A DNA stretch of 64,000 nucleotides. It comes from Wuchereria bancrofti. Taxonomy: Eukaryota; Nematoda; Chromadorea; Rhabditida; Onchocercidae. The notes under the pieces were generated by a model. That model was given only the letters and a program-made list of their open reading frames with translations. It was not told the origin of the DNA and ran no database searches. Positions 14,101 through 26,590 of the stretch are shown one piece after another. Position numbers and translations under genes: made by a program. The first letter of the stretch is position 1. Each line of letters begins with the position of its first letter. Where the stretch lies: contig SSBO01000012.1 of NCBI GenBank assembly GCA_005281725.1, positions 19,605,060-19,669,059 of the forward strand, written 5' to 3'.

Positions 14101-16072
14101 AGTTTTTACAGCGAGATTTAATCCTGTAATACTGAAACGATTGTAGCTGATTAAATAATGACATACAAGGAAAAAATTCTTAATTAAAAATTTAATGTAA
14201 TCAAAATTCGAATTATTACTTTTTTACCTTTGCTACATATGCTAATAATTCTAATTTTAACATTTATTGTCTTTTGTATTTGCATCAGTAATTATTTGTA
14301 TAGTATCAAAAATAATTTTGAATTAATAAACTTCATTTTTTTTTTCATATATAATGTATATAAAATTAAACAGATGCATTAAAAAAATTTATTTTAAAAA
14401 TACAAAATTTTTCCATTTTTGACTTTGAATTCGTTAGAGAAAAAAATCTAATAACAGCTGAAATTTCTGGATTTAAAAGAAAAGGAAAAAGAAAACGGAT
14501 GTATTCAAAAGAAATTAGATAATGAATTTGTCGCTTAGAAATAGATTTGTTTTGATTAATGGTCATAAAAAGAAAATTATCAAAGCAAATAGAACTGGTT
14601 TTTTTTTCGTTTTAAAATTTTCGAATCTTCTCAGCTATATCGACAACTTCCATGAAATTGTATAATGACAGTCAATTTTCCACTAATTATGAAACAACAT
14701 TAATATTTAAAAAAAAATTTGTTATGAATGTTGTTGAATAAAATATAAGTTTCAATTATTCTATCAATTTCGTTATAATTAAAAATTGATAATGATTAAT
14801 TGTGTTCTAATGATATGTGTATAAAATACGATATTATTAATGTAATTTCGACGAGCTTCATTTCATTATTCTTAACTTGTTTTACTTTTTATTTTTTATT
14901 ATTTCAAAATTGCCTTAACCAATTCAACGACACATTTTCACCTCTTTTATGAATACATCTCAAATATTTAAATGAAAATGAAAAAAGTGAAAAGAAAATT
15001 TTTGAAAGGTTACTATGCATAAAATGACAACAGTTCATGAGGATATACTTCAGTGAGGATATATATAATATTAAAAAGAAATGATGAGAAATTGGTCAAT
15101 GAAAAAAAATGTAGTAAAAATTAGGAGACAATAAATCTTTGTTTAAAATTTTTTCAGATTCATTTCTTTTATTCAAAATTTGTTCAGTTTGATGTTGCGA
15201 TTTGACCTCGTTATGGTGTTTAGGAAGTTTTATTACAAGCTAAAACAAAAGATTTTTTTTTTGTTTTTTGGAAGAGGTACAGATCAGTAAAACAAAATTA
15301 AATTTAAAATGCCTTCATGCTGTTATGTTTATTTCGTAAACAGACTCAGTATGTAAACATTTTAACATGAGGAAAATGAATAACACTAAATGAAAATTAG
15401 GTAAGAAATGTCCCGAAAATTATTTCGATCATCTAATCATAAACGTTTACTTCACAGTTACATATTATACATTTTCACGTTTACTTATATTTGACATAAA
15501 TCATCATTCATTAATGCTGACATATGTCAACGGTGCAAAAAAAAAGTTACTGAAATGAATTTGGATGTTTTAAGACCGACCACTTATATGGATGACTTAT
15601 ATATTATGTAAAAGAAAGAAAACGAATTGATTGTATCATTATACTACCTTCAGGAAAATATATATGAAAGTAAAGATATTGGTCAGTTCACAGTTACATC
15701 ATATATCTAAATAATTTAAATATAATAACTTCAATTTTTGATTTTATTCCTAAATGTAGTAAGTATGCTAAATATATCTGTTATAGTGTTTTAGCACTAA
15801 TTTATTTTCTAAAGCCTTTTTATAAATTTAATTTTAGGTTATATTTATTTTTTTCTAAGCTTCTTAACAAATATATACTAATATGTTTAAATGTCTCTTT
15901 TTTTTTCAAAAAAAAGAATACTACCTGAATTAGAAGAACATGGGAAATGTCGTCCAATTTCTACCGATAATTCACCCCGCTTCGGTTGAGCAGCATAAGA
16001 TATACCTGCAGCAATAGAAAGTATCAAAATATACATATTTGGTTGCCATTTTACAACCAAACGTGACGACAT
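8142..16072 (-). CDS. Secreted cysteine-rich protein of a nematode-type family, function unknown (paralogue 1)
   Basis: Proposed exons: 16072-15925, 14037-13916, 13323-13196, 11033-10856 (repeated identically at 12722-12545 through an assembly overlap), 8787-8728, 8285-8142. Phases agree and give 259 residues. The first exon encodes a basic start (MSSRLVVKW) and a hydrophobic signal peptide (ILILSIAAGISYA), so the product should be secreted. The mature part has about ten cysteines, including C-x2-C-x2-C (CVYCDIC) created across the exon 3/4 junction, and ends with IACHQ near the C-terminus. The protein aligns along its length with the gene at 28962-36994: same cysteine order, same phase-2 junction inside the first cysteine of CxxCxxC, same IAC near the end. 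I do not recognise a named family with certainty and assign no function. Exon boundaries are predictions; the gene itself is well supported by the paralogue. Confidence 0.8.
8590..8665. repeat. (ATA)n-type microsatellite
   Basis: Imperfect AATAAT/AATAGT tract inside the last-but-one intron of the secreted-protein gene. On the other strand it yields a meaningless poly-tyrosine frame. Confidence 0.6.
9402..11089. repeat. Left copy of a 1,688-bp exact redundant block (contig overlap)
   Basis: Bases 9402-11089 appear again at 11091-12778, immediately after the single N at 11090, with the same length and no difference that I noticed. The block includes one coding exon of the secreted-protein gene (10856-11033). 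A contig end and the next contig start that overlap but were not merged explain this more simply than a real tandem duplication. Confidence 0.85.
10165..10375. repeat. (TTA)n/(ATT)n microsatellite, duplicated at 11854-12064
   Basis: Long imperfect ATT/TTA array with TAC, TTG and TCA interruptions, in an intron of the secreted-protein gene. It produces poly-Tyr and poly-Leu frames that are not genes. The identical interruptions in both copies support one source sequence. Confidence 0.8.
11090..11090. other. Single-N contig join 1
   Basis: One ambiguous base between the two copies of the 1,688-bp block. The other three Ns in the window sit at equivalent junctions, so N here works as a join marker and not as an uncertain base call. 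Confidence 0.85.
11091..12778. repeat. Right copy of the 1,688-bp redundant block
   Basis: Second copy of 9402-11089. It carries the duplicate exon 12545-12722, which should not be counted as an extra exon: it would add a second CxxCxxC module that the paralogous gene does not have. Confidence 0.85.
12802..12856. repeat. 29-bp tandem duplication
   Basis: ATTTTCACTATTTCTACCAA followed by CCTTAT occurs at 12802 and again at 12831 without mismatch, just right of the end of the redundant block. A short recent slippage duplication within an intron. Confidence 0.7.
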
Positions 16073-16689
16073 GATAGCACTTATTTGTCGTTGCTGCAAA
16101 AGAAAAAGCAAAAGGAAAGAGAAGAAAAAACAAAAACAAAAATTAAATCGCTATCATAACATTTCGAAAACGTTTATCAATATTCTCCGTCAACTTTTTT
16201 TTGTTCAAATTATTAAACAAGTGGAATTTTTTACTTGTATAACATAATCAATCAATTTGACAAAAAAAAAAAAAATGACACAAACGATGATTATTTATTG
16301 AAATGATAATAACAATCAGTAATTACGAAATATATTTATATAAATAGTGATGGTAAGAAGCTGAATGATAATGTAGCAATGACAAGGATACTGTAACGAT
16401 AGGAACGTGAATGACTATACATATTATCAGGAAATTAAAGTGCTTATATGATTTTATGTTATTGAAAAATTTGTAAACATACATATATGAATGTTTATGT
16501 GACGTATATTTTTGTATATGTGCACCTGTCAAACTACCTTGTCATTTCATAATGTTCACTGTTGAAGGTTCTAATCAATTAATTACGTTTGAATGAACCG
16601 ATGATATAGTAATGATAACAGCGACGGCAAAAACGTTGACAATGATGATATTACAAAGTCATGACAATAAGTTTGATATCATGTTCATT

Positions 16690-16805
16690 TACTTGTGTAT
16701 GTATAGTCGTGTGTATGTGCGTATGTGTGTGTGTCTCTATGTATGTATGTGTGTGTGTGTATGTGCGTGCGTGTATGTGTGTATGTATGTATGTGTATAT
16801 GCATC
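16690..16805. repeat. (GT)n/(GTAT)n microsatellite
   Basis: Tract of GTGTAT, GTATGT and GTGTGC units. Three of its reading frames are open for about 70 codons and give Cys/Val/Met-rich or His/Thr-rich peptides, which are repeat artefacts. Confidence 0.8.
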
Positions 16806-17361
16806 TATCTGTAGGTCCATATGTCTGTATGCGCCAAGATAGCGCCCTAATATACGACCGGTTTTTTCCGATTTCTTCCTTCTTTCAATGAAACAGAAAA
16901 AAGTAAGCAATCTGTATACGTATATTTGCATTTGTATACGTATACGTCAAAGTTACGCAATCAACACTAATAAAACATGTGTATTTGACTAATGTATGTC
17001 TTAATGAGCAAAAATTCTTTCGTACCAATTGAAATTAGAGATGATGAAATAGGCTGAGAGAAATAAATCTCTATCATCACCATTATTATCATAATTATTT
17101 GCTCTAAAATATTAGCAATGATATTAAACACATAATAGTCGAAATAAAAATGATTAAAATAAAAATACCTATATATATATGTATATATGATAGGTTTTTA
17201 TCAAATATAATAAAATTTTTGAAATTCCTGTTATTATGAACAATCAATGTGAAAATTTTCATAAAATACAACAATTTTTTTTTCTTCTCTCTACAATGCA
17301 ATGCAATATTACATAAATGAAAAGTGATTAATTATATCATAATGTCATCATTAACGGAATG

Positions 17362-17424
17362 TACAGTATCAAATTACAGTACGCTCCTACAGTATCAAAT
17401 TACAGTATGCTGCTACAGTATCTT
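17362..17424. repeat. 26-bp tandem repeat, about 2.4 units
   Basis: Units start at 17362, 17388 and 17414 with TACAGTATCAAATTACAGTA followed by a short variable end; the third unit breaks off after TACAGTATC. Confidence 0.65.
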
Positions 17425-20400
17425 ATTATAACTACATTATTTCCATTTCTTGCTTTTCAATTTATTGAATTGTATAAATTATTCCGTAATTGCAAAAAAG
17501 ACATTAATATTATTATTTTCTTTTTTGGATTAAACTTTTATGAGGCATACTTTTTATTGCAAATAGTTTAAATGAATTTTTTATCTTTGAGAAAGCTTTT
17601 CCCCTTTTCGTGTTTACTTCATTCTTGCTTTTTTCGTGATAGTAATAAATTACAATGTAAAAATAGTAAATTACAATGTCAAGATAAGATTAGACAATTG
17701 AGTTTTTATTTATCCAATTCTTAAAATTCATTTTTAATATAGTTTGTAAATTCTTCCTTTTTTGATTAAAAATCTTTTTTTATTATACAATTTCTCTTCT
17801 TTTAATCCATCAAGAATTAGATAATAGAAATAAAATAAAAACAAATAGTTATTTCTTTCGTAAAATAATTATAACAAATTTCTTTTCAAAAAAAAATTGT
17901 GTAGAAAAGGGAAAAAATTTTGGCATTATGATTTAAATAAAAACGAGTTATTTGTTTAAAAATAGTGGTTATAATAATAGTGCATAACTGTCGAAATCGA
18001 CTAACATTCCACTATGTGAATATATATCGTTGTTCAAATTGAAAGAAAAAAAAGTTTGAAAATTTCTAATTAAAAGAAATGGAAGAAGAGGAACTACGTA
18101 TGAGTTGAATGACCCGATTTTCAATGTAACAAAAAAAAAAAAAAAAAGGAAATAGGATGATAGTGTACATAACTGTGAAGTTAATTGTAAAATTTCAGTC
18201 GAAGTTCAAATTATCAGTTTTCTCTATTAGGCAACGCTTTTTTATCATCAATCTATCACTCTTTGATTCTTTTTCATTTCATAGAAAGTTAAAGAAGGAA
18301 ATGTATCCATAATAATTTCACTTTATATTATTAATATTGGAATGAAATATTTCATCTTTTTTAACCTTTTTTACAATAAGATAACATGAAAAGGAAGAAA
18401 GTGCGGAATAAAATTTAAAAGAAGAAAAAGGAGTGAAAATTTTTAAATATAAAAAATAAAATTTGCTCTTTTTTCATTTTGGAAATTATAAATAAATAAT
18501 TTCAGATTTTATAATTTTAAAATCTCATCAACAATAAATCTTTTAGCTTTAATTGGCAAAAAAATGCGATTTATTAAAATACAAGACAATTAAATGCACA
18601 ATTAAATTTAGAGCAACAATTCAACGTAAAACATTTTGCCTTTCTTCCTGGCTACTGAATCTTTGAAATTAATCTTTAAGCGTAACTTTTATTGCCAAAT
18701 TATGTAAAAGGGTGCAAAAAACGAATTGAATATTTCGCTTTTGAAATTTTTAAATTACGCTTTGGAAAAAAAAACAAAAAAAAAAAATGACAGCAATAGA
18801 GTAAAATACAAACTTTTTGAGGCCAATTTTCTTATGAAATGTCCAATTTCACGCTTAAATATTATGTTATTTCCACAAAACTAATCCTCAAAGCCAAAAA
18901 TTCAATTGAAATGGTAATATATGTGATTTAATGATGATTCTGTTTAAAACTGTTGTTAATTGATAATTTGAAAATAACAGGTCATTATATTCGTTCGCAT
19001 GTGTGACGTATGATATAATGATTGATTTCGTTTTGCTTTTTTTCTTTAAAAAAAAAAATAAAAAATAAAAAAACAATTTGAAAGTTGAGAAGGTACAACT
19101 TTCTGAATAAGTAAAAATCAATGACTGTAGTGTTTAACAATCAAAAAAAGTACAATTTTTCATCAGCTCCTGCACTGAACCGATTATGCTATGCGACAAT
19201 TATAATAAATGCGATCAAAATTTGAGAAAAACTAATTAATCAGTTTAAATATTTTTTTCCACTTTTTTTTTCTACATTTTTTTTAAAAAACAAATTAACG
19301 TCCTACTATCTAAATCTAGAATGATTTAATTCATCATATATTCTAATGATGATACATCATTAAAACACAAACAAAAACAAAACATATTAACAGATATTGA
19401 AACAAAACAATATTATTAGCATTAAATGCTTATAATGAATTAAACTTAGCATCTCAATATAGGTCATATTCGTTTCCTCATATAAATATAGATTGTGCTA
19501 TATATTTTTTTTATCATTCGATGAATTTCCATTACAATATTTCTGATTATGTTATTCAATATTTCTGATTAAGTTATTTTGATGTAGTATGCTTGCTTCA
19601 TATCTCCGGGATTTCGTTTTCACTTTCTACATTTGTACCAGTGATTTCCTTTAAAAATATCGAAAAAATAAATGAATAATAATAAAAGAAAATAAAAGGA
19701 CAAACAAACATTCCAGTTTCCGAAACAAAAATTCGGTATGTATATATATTTTTTTTCAGACAAGATTTAAAACGAAAAAAACCATTAATGTTGCAAAATT
19801 TATGCGTAACAATGATTAATTTTAATATAAAATTTAATCTAAATGTTCATTTTTTACAGTTCTTTTCCCTCCGTGGTTTTTTTTTTGACACTTTAATTTT
19901 AAAAGACAGTAGTATTTTCAATAACTTTTTCCATGATTATTTGACATTTTAGAAAATAAATAATGAACGTGCATATAGTTTTATATTTTTGCTTTAAGCG
20001 GTAAATGAATCGCTAACGTCACAAATTAATTAGCACAGAATGAAGACGAAGCGGAAGAAGAAGAAGGAGAACTAACCGTTTCTCTTTAACAAATTGTTGT
20101 CTTCCAGTTTTTTCATTTTTAATTTTCAATTTTTATTTTTCCTGTTTCTTTTCCTTTTTTTTTTTTTGCTTTGCCTGAAGCAATTTTTCCTTCCGTTTCC
20201 TTTTCTTTCTTTCTTTCATTCATTTATATAGTTAAATTTTATCCTTCAAATAAAATTTTCGGAAGTATTTCAAATTCTTTTGAGAAGTAAAAGCAATGAA
20301 GATGAAAGTTAAAACTTTAATTGCATAAATCATTCGTACAATTTGGACATATCTTTTAAATACGGTAATTAAATTCAACAGCATTAAGAGGAATGTAAAT

Positions 20401-23400
20401 GAAATCAAATTTTTTCAAGTATTACTTTAAGATATTGGCACCTTCAAATATTAGCAATCAAAGCAAATGAATGCTTCTCTTAATAATTATATATCAAGTA
20501 AAAAAGTGAAAATTTGAGGAATTATTCTTCCCTATTCTTTTTTTTCATTTTTGTTTCCTATCTTTCTCAAGAATTTTTGAATAATACAAAATTTTGAATA
20601 GCACAAAAAATTATTTCTCATAAAAAAATTTGTGCAAAACTGCCAATTTTCAATTTTTTCCAAATCAACAACTCAGCATTTACAAGCATTGTTGAGTCAA
20701 AATTCTTGCATATATTACAATAAAAAGTTAAAAACGCAATGAACTTATGGAATTCTATTATTAAGTCATTCTGTTTTTTCACTTTCATATTTTGATTTTA
20801 AATAGTAAATTTCTAATGACTAAAATAAAATGTTTTGAAATTCTGAAACTTTTTATAATTCAAATATAATATATAATTAAATTATAAAACAGTTATATAA
20901 TGATTGTAACACAATGTATTGTTCCTCATAGTTCTAAATTCGTATTTGAAACAAAAATTTGTATATCTGAAAGCAAACGAACCAACAGGTCGTAACATTA
21001 GGTCGCTGACTCATACATGATTCAGCTAGTTGCAGTATATTATGATTCATGTTAAAAATTAATTCGTAATGCGAGAGAAATGAAATTAGTGATGAATTTT
21101 TGCTTTGAAATACTTTCTTATAGAGAAACTTTTGAAAAAAACAAAACAAAAAATCTATTAACGGTTTCGGAAAAAAAATTTCATTAATTGTTACTTTTGA
21201 TATTTACCAAATATTTTATTCTATCTTGTTAAATTATACAAATTATTAAATATTGTCCTCAATTTTATTTTTCTTAAATAACTCGAATAGGTCACGATAG
21301 TTCAAAGATGGAAATAAATGTTTTTTACTTTTCTCAAAAATGGCGAACATACATAAATACTGGATATTTGTTTCGCGTTAATCTTACACAATAATCTTTC
21401 TGAATAAATTTGCAGGCATCAGTAACAATTTTTTTTTTTCAGTTTGGATCAAATTTAAACTTAGGATTCAGATTCGAGTTTTTTTTTCTTTGAATTGGAA
21501 AGTAATGATAATGTCAATTTCGACTTGACTTGCTCCTCAATTTCCATTTAAAATTGAATTTGAATTTAGATGAAATTTTGAAAGGACTAAAAAATAGTGA
21601 TACTTTTATTTCCATTTAATTACAATACAGCACAAAAAAATACATAAGACGATAAGTACTGAATTATCAGTAATCATAATGTATTCAAGGAAAAAAAAGA
21701 AATAGACAAGAAATTATTGACCGGATCAGGAAGAAATGATGGCTCACTAAGCATAGAAATTGATAGACACTGCTAACTTAATGAATGCATACTTACCCAC
21801 TTCACCTTGCTATTATTTTCTCTATTAATAGCAATTATTTACTCACTTTAGTACAGTAGTCAAATCAATATATCGTCATGTTTATTGATTTATTGTTTAT
21901 GCATTGATAAAAATTTGATAAAATGTGTGCTACAAGATGCTGCTGATAACTGCGATATGCAAATGACAAAATAATAGAATTGTTGCCTAAATCATTTCTG
22001 ATATTTCAAGTATCACATATCCTAAACAAAAAATTTATTAATAACATCGGTTACCTTCTTTTATTCATGTTAAAATGAATAGTACAAAGCATGAATTTTG
22101 TACATTTTGTACAAGTATCTTTGAATGTATATATTCAAATTAGGTGCCTTTATTATTAGAATGTACATATTTTAAAGAATTTATCATATTTGACTTGAAC
22201 AACTTTGGATTTGAAATCTTAACGGACTTTTAAAGAATTTTTTTTTTAATATAATGCACATGGATTTCATGTTTTTTCGTACTGTCCGACAAACTTCTCA
22301 AAAAAAAAAAGGAAATTACGTAGTGGTTGCTATGCATGCGTGATTTCTCCAAAAATGTAAATTGATCATCTGTTTCATTACCAACACTTAAACGCTGAAA
22401 TCAGCTGTTAATTTTCGAAAAGTTAATTTTGTTCGTTCGACCACTAATGATATAACAGCTAGGCTTATCAAGTTGCTTTTCAAGCTCTGGTCCTCTCTTG
22501 TCTACTCTCAAATTACCTTCAAATTCCGAACAATTCTTAAGCATCATTATTGTGTGTAAAAATAATCATTTTCCTATCATGCTTAAAATATTTCACCAAT
22601 ACCTCAGAGCTATCAATTCTTTCATTTCAAGCTTAGTTACCTGATAATATTGACAGAATTGTAACTCTGTAGGTGTCCTGAAAAAAATTTTAGCTTTACT
22701 CAAGGACTAGCAAATTCAATTTTAAATAAGGTACTTTGTTAATGTTTACTTAAAACTTCTGAAACATAATTATTGTGAAATGCTTTGATATTTTTTAGTT
22801 CTTTTTTTCACAATCATAGCTAATCCTTTACATCATTACAATATATTATTTTAAAATCATAACTACACCTTATTTATTATTCAATAACAATATGAATAAC
22901 CAACCTTGTACGTAGCTACATGAATTGCGCTTTCCATATTAAATTGAATATGATTTCCAATTTAGAAAAATCAACATAATTACGATAACAAATGATAAAG
23001 TGAAATATAGGAATATTTTCAAAAATATTTTCCTTTTCAACCTTAATTCATTATTTCTGCAATCTTAATTAAATGAAAGACCTAGAGCAGTTTTCAGTGA
23101 GAAATGAAATGAATGTGAAAAATAAATTTTCGATGTAATTACAAAATTTTAAACATTTAATAATTCAATCATCAAGCAACAAATTATATATAAGAGCAAT
23201 GACCGGCCATTTGGTAGCGAAACACTAATAATTCGTATTTTAGTACATTTTATGCAAATAATACTGAAAATGAATGGAAGAAAAAATGAAAAAGGGAAAA
23301 AGGATAAGGAAATGTGGTGATGTAAAATGTAAAATAATTTGAAATTATAAATAATTACAAGAAGCTGGGAACAAGGAAAACAGGCAATAATAACTTTTAA

Positions 23401-24039
23401 ATCCTAGATGATTAAGAAAAATTAAGGTAAAGCCGAAAATCTTACTGCTAAGCTGCTGATCTGATCACCACGTTAAACAAAAAAAAAAAAAAGAAATTGT
23501 AAAAACTACGCAATAATTGCAAACACTTTGGAAAAAAGAGTCAAAAAGAGGAAACGAGAAAAAATACAAAGATTTCTTGCCTTTTGCAAATTTTTTTTTA
23601 ATCTTTTCTTCAATTTGCAAAAGAGAAATATTAGTAATATTCATCCTTATACGTATATTTTTATCAGTTTCTATACGTTCACTTTCTTTTTCGCTTTTAT
23701 CATCGAAAATGCATTGAAAACATAGAAATAACAATATAGGAAGCAAAAATTTTTAAAAAGGATTGCAAAAATCGGAATTAATTCTCGGTGTACGATTTTT
23801 AAATGATGAAAAATGAAACAAATAAAAAGTGAGAATGAAAAATGTATTTAGAGAGTAATTTAGATTTTTGATTGGTATTTCCGCAAATATATTTCAATTT
23901 GTACAAAGTTAGCAAATTGCTTATTCAGATTTTGTCATGATCTGTTTGATTGAAAAAGTGTAGTGTGGAAAATATCACAAAATAATTTGGTCAACTACTT
24001 CGTTTGAAACAATTAAGGATTAATACAATCAGGTATAAT

Positions 24040-26590
24040 TGAAGAAGTACATCAAAAGGTAGAAGTTATGCACTACTTACCACAGCATAAAATACTAAGT
24101 TCTAGTAAGTGTACAACAAAATTGAGATTTATTTATGATGCTTTAACACATCTCAGTGGCTTTAAGGGTTTGGACGAAGTATTGTATCGAAGTCCAGTAA
24201 TGCTATCAGATACTATCAGACTAAGAATAATGCTATCAGAATAATGCGGATAGTGATAATAGATGAAAATATAAAATGTTATCGCTTCAAAAGAGTTCCT
24301 TTTGGAATGATATCATCACCTTCCTTACTAATTATTAGCTACATTGAATTGCCATCTGAAAAATTATGGCAGTGAAAGATAAGAAAGAATCTATTTGTAG
24401 ATGTATCACAGTATTTGCTGGTGGAACAGAAGAAGCTCTATTAAGAAGCTCAATATTCTTCATCTTTAGAAAAATTTTCTCTACACAAGGAAAAGAAGAG
24501 TTTTTGAAGCAACCTCAATGAATATCAGAAAATTTCTAAAGATGAAGAATTTCACGAGAGAATAAGATTGAAGTGAAGCGAAAAAATAAGTTTTTTTAGG
24601 TATCAAATTGATTCATGACGCAGATGTCATCCGTATAATATTAAAACCATGGTTGAAAAGATATTAACTAGAAGAACGATTCTAAAGTTTGTTATTTTAC
24701 AATATGATCCATTAAGTTTCTTAGTTTCTTCAACGATACACGACTCAAATTATTTATCCAACATTTATGGAAAAAAAAAAAACAAATCTTGGGATTAAGT
24801 TTTAAATGAAGAAAACGAACAGCAATACAGCGCATTAAGGAATGGCCAACAATTGTAATAGATTTGTCAAGATTTCCAATAATATATTCACCACAAATGG
24901 AAATCCATGTATTTGCGAACGTTGTGTATTTTGCAACTATGTATGAACTCAATCTATGGGACTATAAATTCAAAGTCATTTTTGATTTATGTCAAATCCC
25001 GAATTGCTCTAACTAAAAGTATATCTATATTTCAATTTGAATTATTATCTATATTAAAAGCAGCGCAGTTCATACTAAAACAATTTTGGAAAATAACCCT
25101 GTTACACTGTGATCAGACTCGAAATGTGCTCTCTATTGGATCAAAAATTATACAAAATTACTTCCACGATTTGTGCAAAACTAAGTCGAAAGAATACGGA
25201 AGACAAAATTTGTGTTTACCGAGCGAATAAAATCCGAAATTACAAACAATCAGACTGGCCACAATGTAAATTTGTATATGGTGCAGTTATAAATTTGCAG
25301 AAGCGTTAATACAAAGAAACGCGTATACTATTTTAGTAAATGGATAAGATTATTGAGAACAATTGTGTAAGCTCTCCGATTTATCAAACTAAACGCCAAA
25401 AAGGAATTGCCTTGGTTACGATCATTATCTACCAAAGGAAATTAATTACATGATCAAAAAAGATATAGCAAATGAAGATTGGTCAAGCAAATTCAATCGG
25501 AAGGAATAGCGGAAGAGGAAATAGATAAATAGAGGATGAAGCTAACAAATTATGGAGATACGACGTGAATCACGTGAGAATCGCTCGCACCTTATGTGAA
25601 TTAGGGCGCAAATTTTGGATACAAATGCGTCATATCTTCATGTAAAGGTTGTAAGCGATGGAGAGCCAAATCGTTCAAACTACTAGCAATGCAAAACCTT
25701 CCTAAAAACGATCAAGAACCTTCGAACAAGTCGCTTTAGATTACTTGGGTCCTCTTTAGTTAAGTCTGATGATATTGGAACAGTTAAAAGATGGATAGCT
25801 CTTGTTATGTGTTTTACTACCACAATAGTGCATCTTGGAATGGCGAGAATTTTTTGCATGTCCTGAGATTTGTCACTGAACGCGAATATCCAAGGCTAGT
25901 CCTAAGCGATAACGCCGATCAGTTTCAATGGTACTTAAAATTATCATGAAAAAAAAAAACACTGGGCGCAAAAGGTATGGTATGTAAAAATACGACACCT
26001 ACGAACGGATTATTTGACTTATCAAAAAGACTCTAAGAAGAGCAATAAAGAGGAAACTTTTAAAGAAAAAGAATTGGTAAGTCTGAGAACGGAGATAAAA
26101 AGGAATGCTTTGTCCTTTAACATACGTAGGTTTTGACGACGACAGAGTCATTCGACCAATTAATTTTATCTCGCCTAATGCTTCAGATATACCAACGAGT
26201 AATTATAAAAGTGATCAAAACGAACCCTAATAATCAACTATTGGTCCAATACTTTCATCGAATTAGATATTTTTTGGAAAATATGGAGAGAACTAATTTC
26301 CCTTAGAGATGTAGAAAAACGAATTCCATATAAGAATGAAATAGTTTTACGCTTGAAACATCTCGCGGTTTGTGGAAATTAACCAGAATAAAGAAAATCA
26401 AACGAGAATGGGATGGAAAAATAAGATGCGCAGTTATACAAACGCCAAATGGAACATTCAATAAATCAATAAATATGCTTCATCCCTTAGGTATAGACAA
26501 TTCAGATTGCCTAGAAGATCAATCTACACAAATGAGGGAACTAGAAGAACCGATTGCTCTAAGAATTAGAAGTGGAAAGACTCAATAAAC
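24040..26590 (+). mobile_element. Degenerate Pao/BEL-family LTR retrotransposon, pol remnant
   Basis: Plus-strand fragments in several frames follow Pao/BEL pol order. At 24068-24212 the reverse transcriptase start ([36 protein letters not shown]); near 24275-24340 the [14 protein letters not shown] block; near 24395 the catalytic strand reads FVDV where an active element has a YVDD/YVDN-like motif; 24700-25230 holds the linker (YDPLSFL) and RNase H-like part (YVKSRIALTK); 25550-25920 the integrase (ALDYLGP-like block, then SDNADQF-like); 26369-26588 is still open for 72 codons and matches the C-terminal pol tail (PNGTFNKSINMLHPLGI). Frameshifts, stops and an internal RT deletion make it dead. 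No gag, protease or clear LTR pair was found. It lies between the two secreted paralogues on the opposite strand. Family call is firm; exact ends are not. Confidence 0.85.

Larger units (their letters stand above)
16073..24039. other. Long gene-free region upstream of secreted-protein paralogue 1
   Basis: About 8 kb without any reading frame I can support on either strand. It is AT-rich with many homopolymer runs, a GT/GTAT-rich microsatellite (about 16690-16805), a 26-bp tandem repeat (17362-17424) and a 22-bp tandem pair near 19534-19580. The first kilobases should contain the promoter of the minus-strand gene ending at 16072. The right end borders the Pao/BEL remnant. Confidence 0.6.

Noticed and set aside
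16612..16931. Open frames rich in Cys/Val/Met or His/Thr on both strands
   Set aside because: They translate a GT/GTAT microsatellite; three frames being open at once is a repeat effect.
24692..24952. Minus-strand 86-codon frame within the retroelement region
   Set aside because: Antisense to the Pao/BEL linker and RNase H-like blocks, which match the family on the plus strand.
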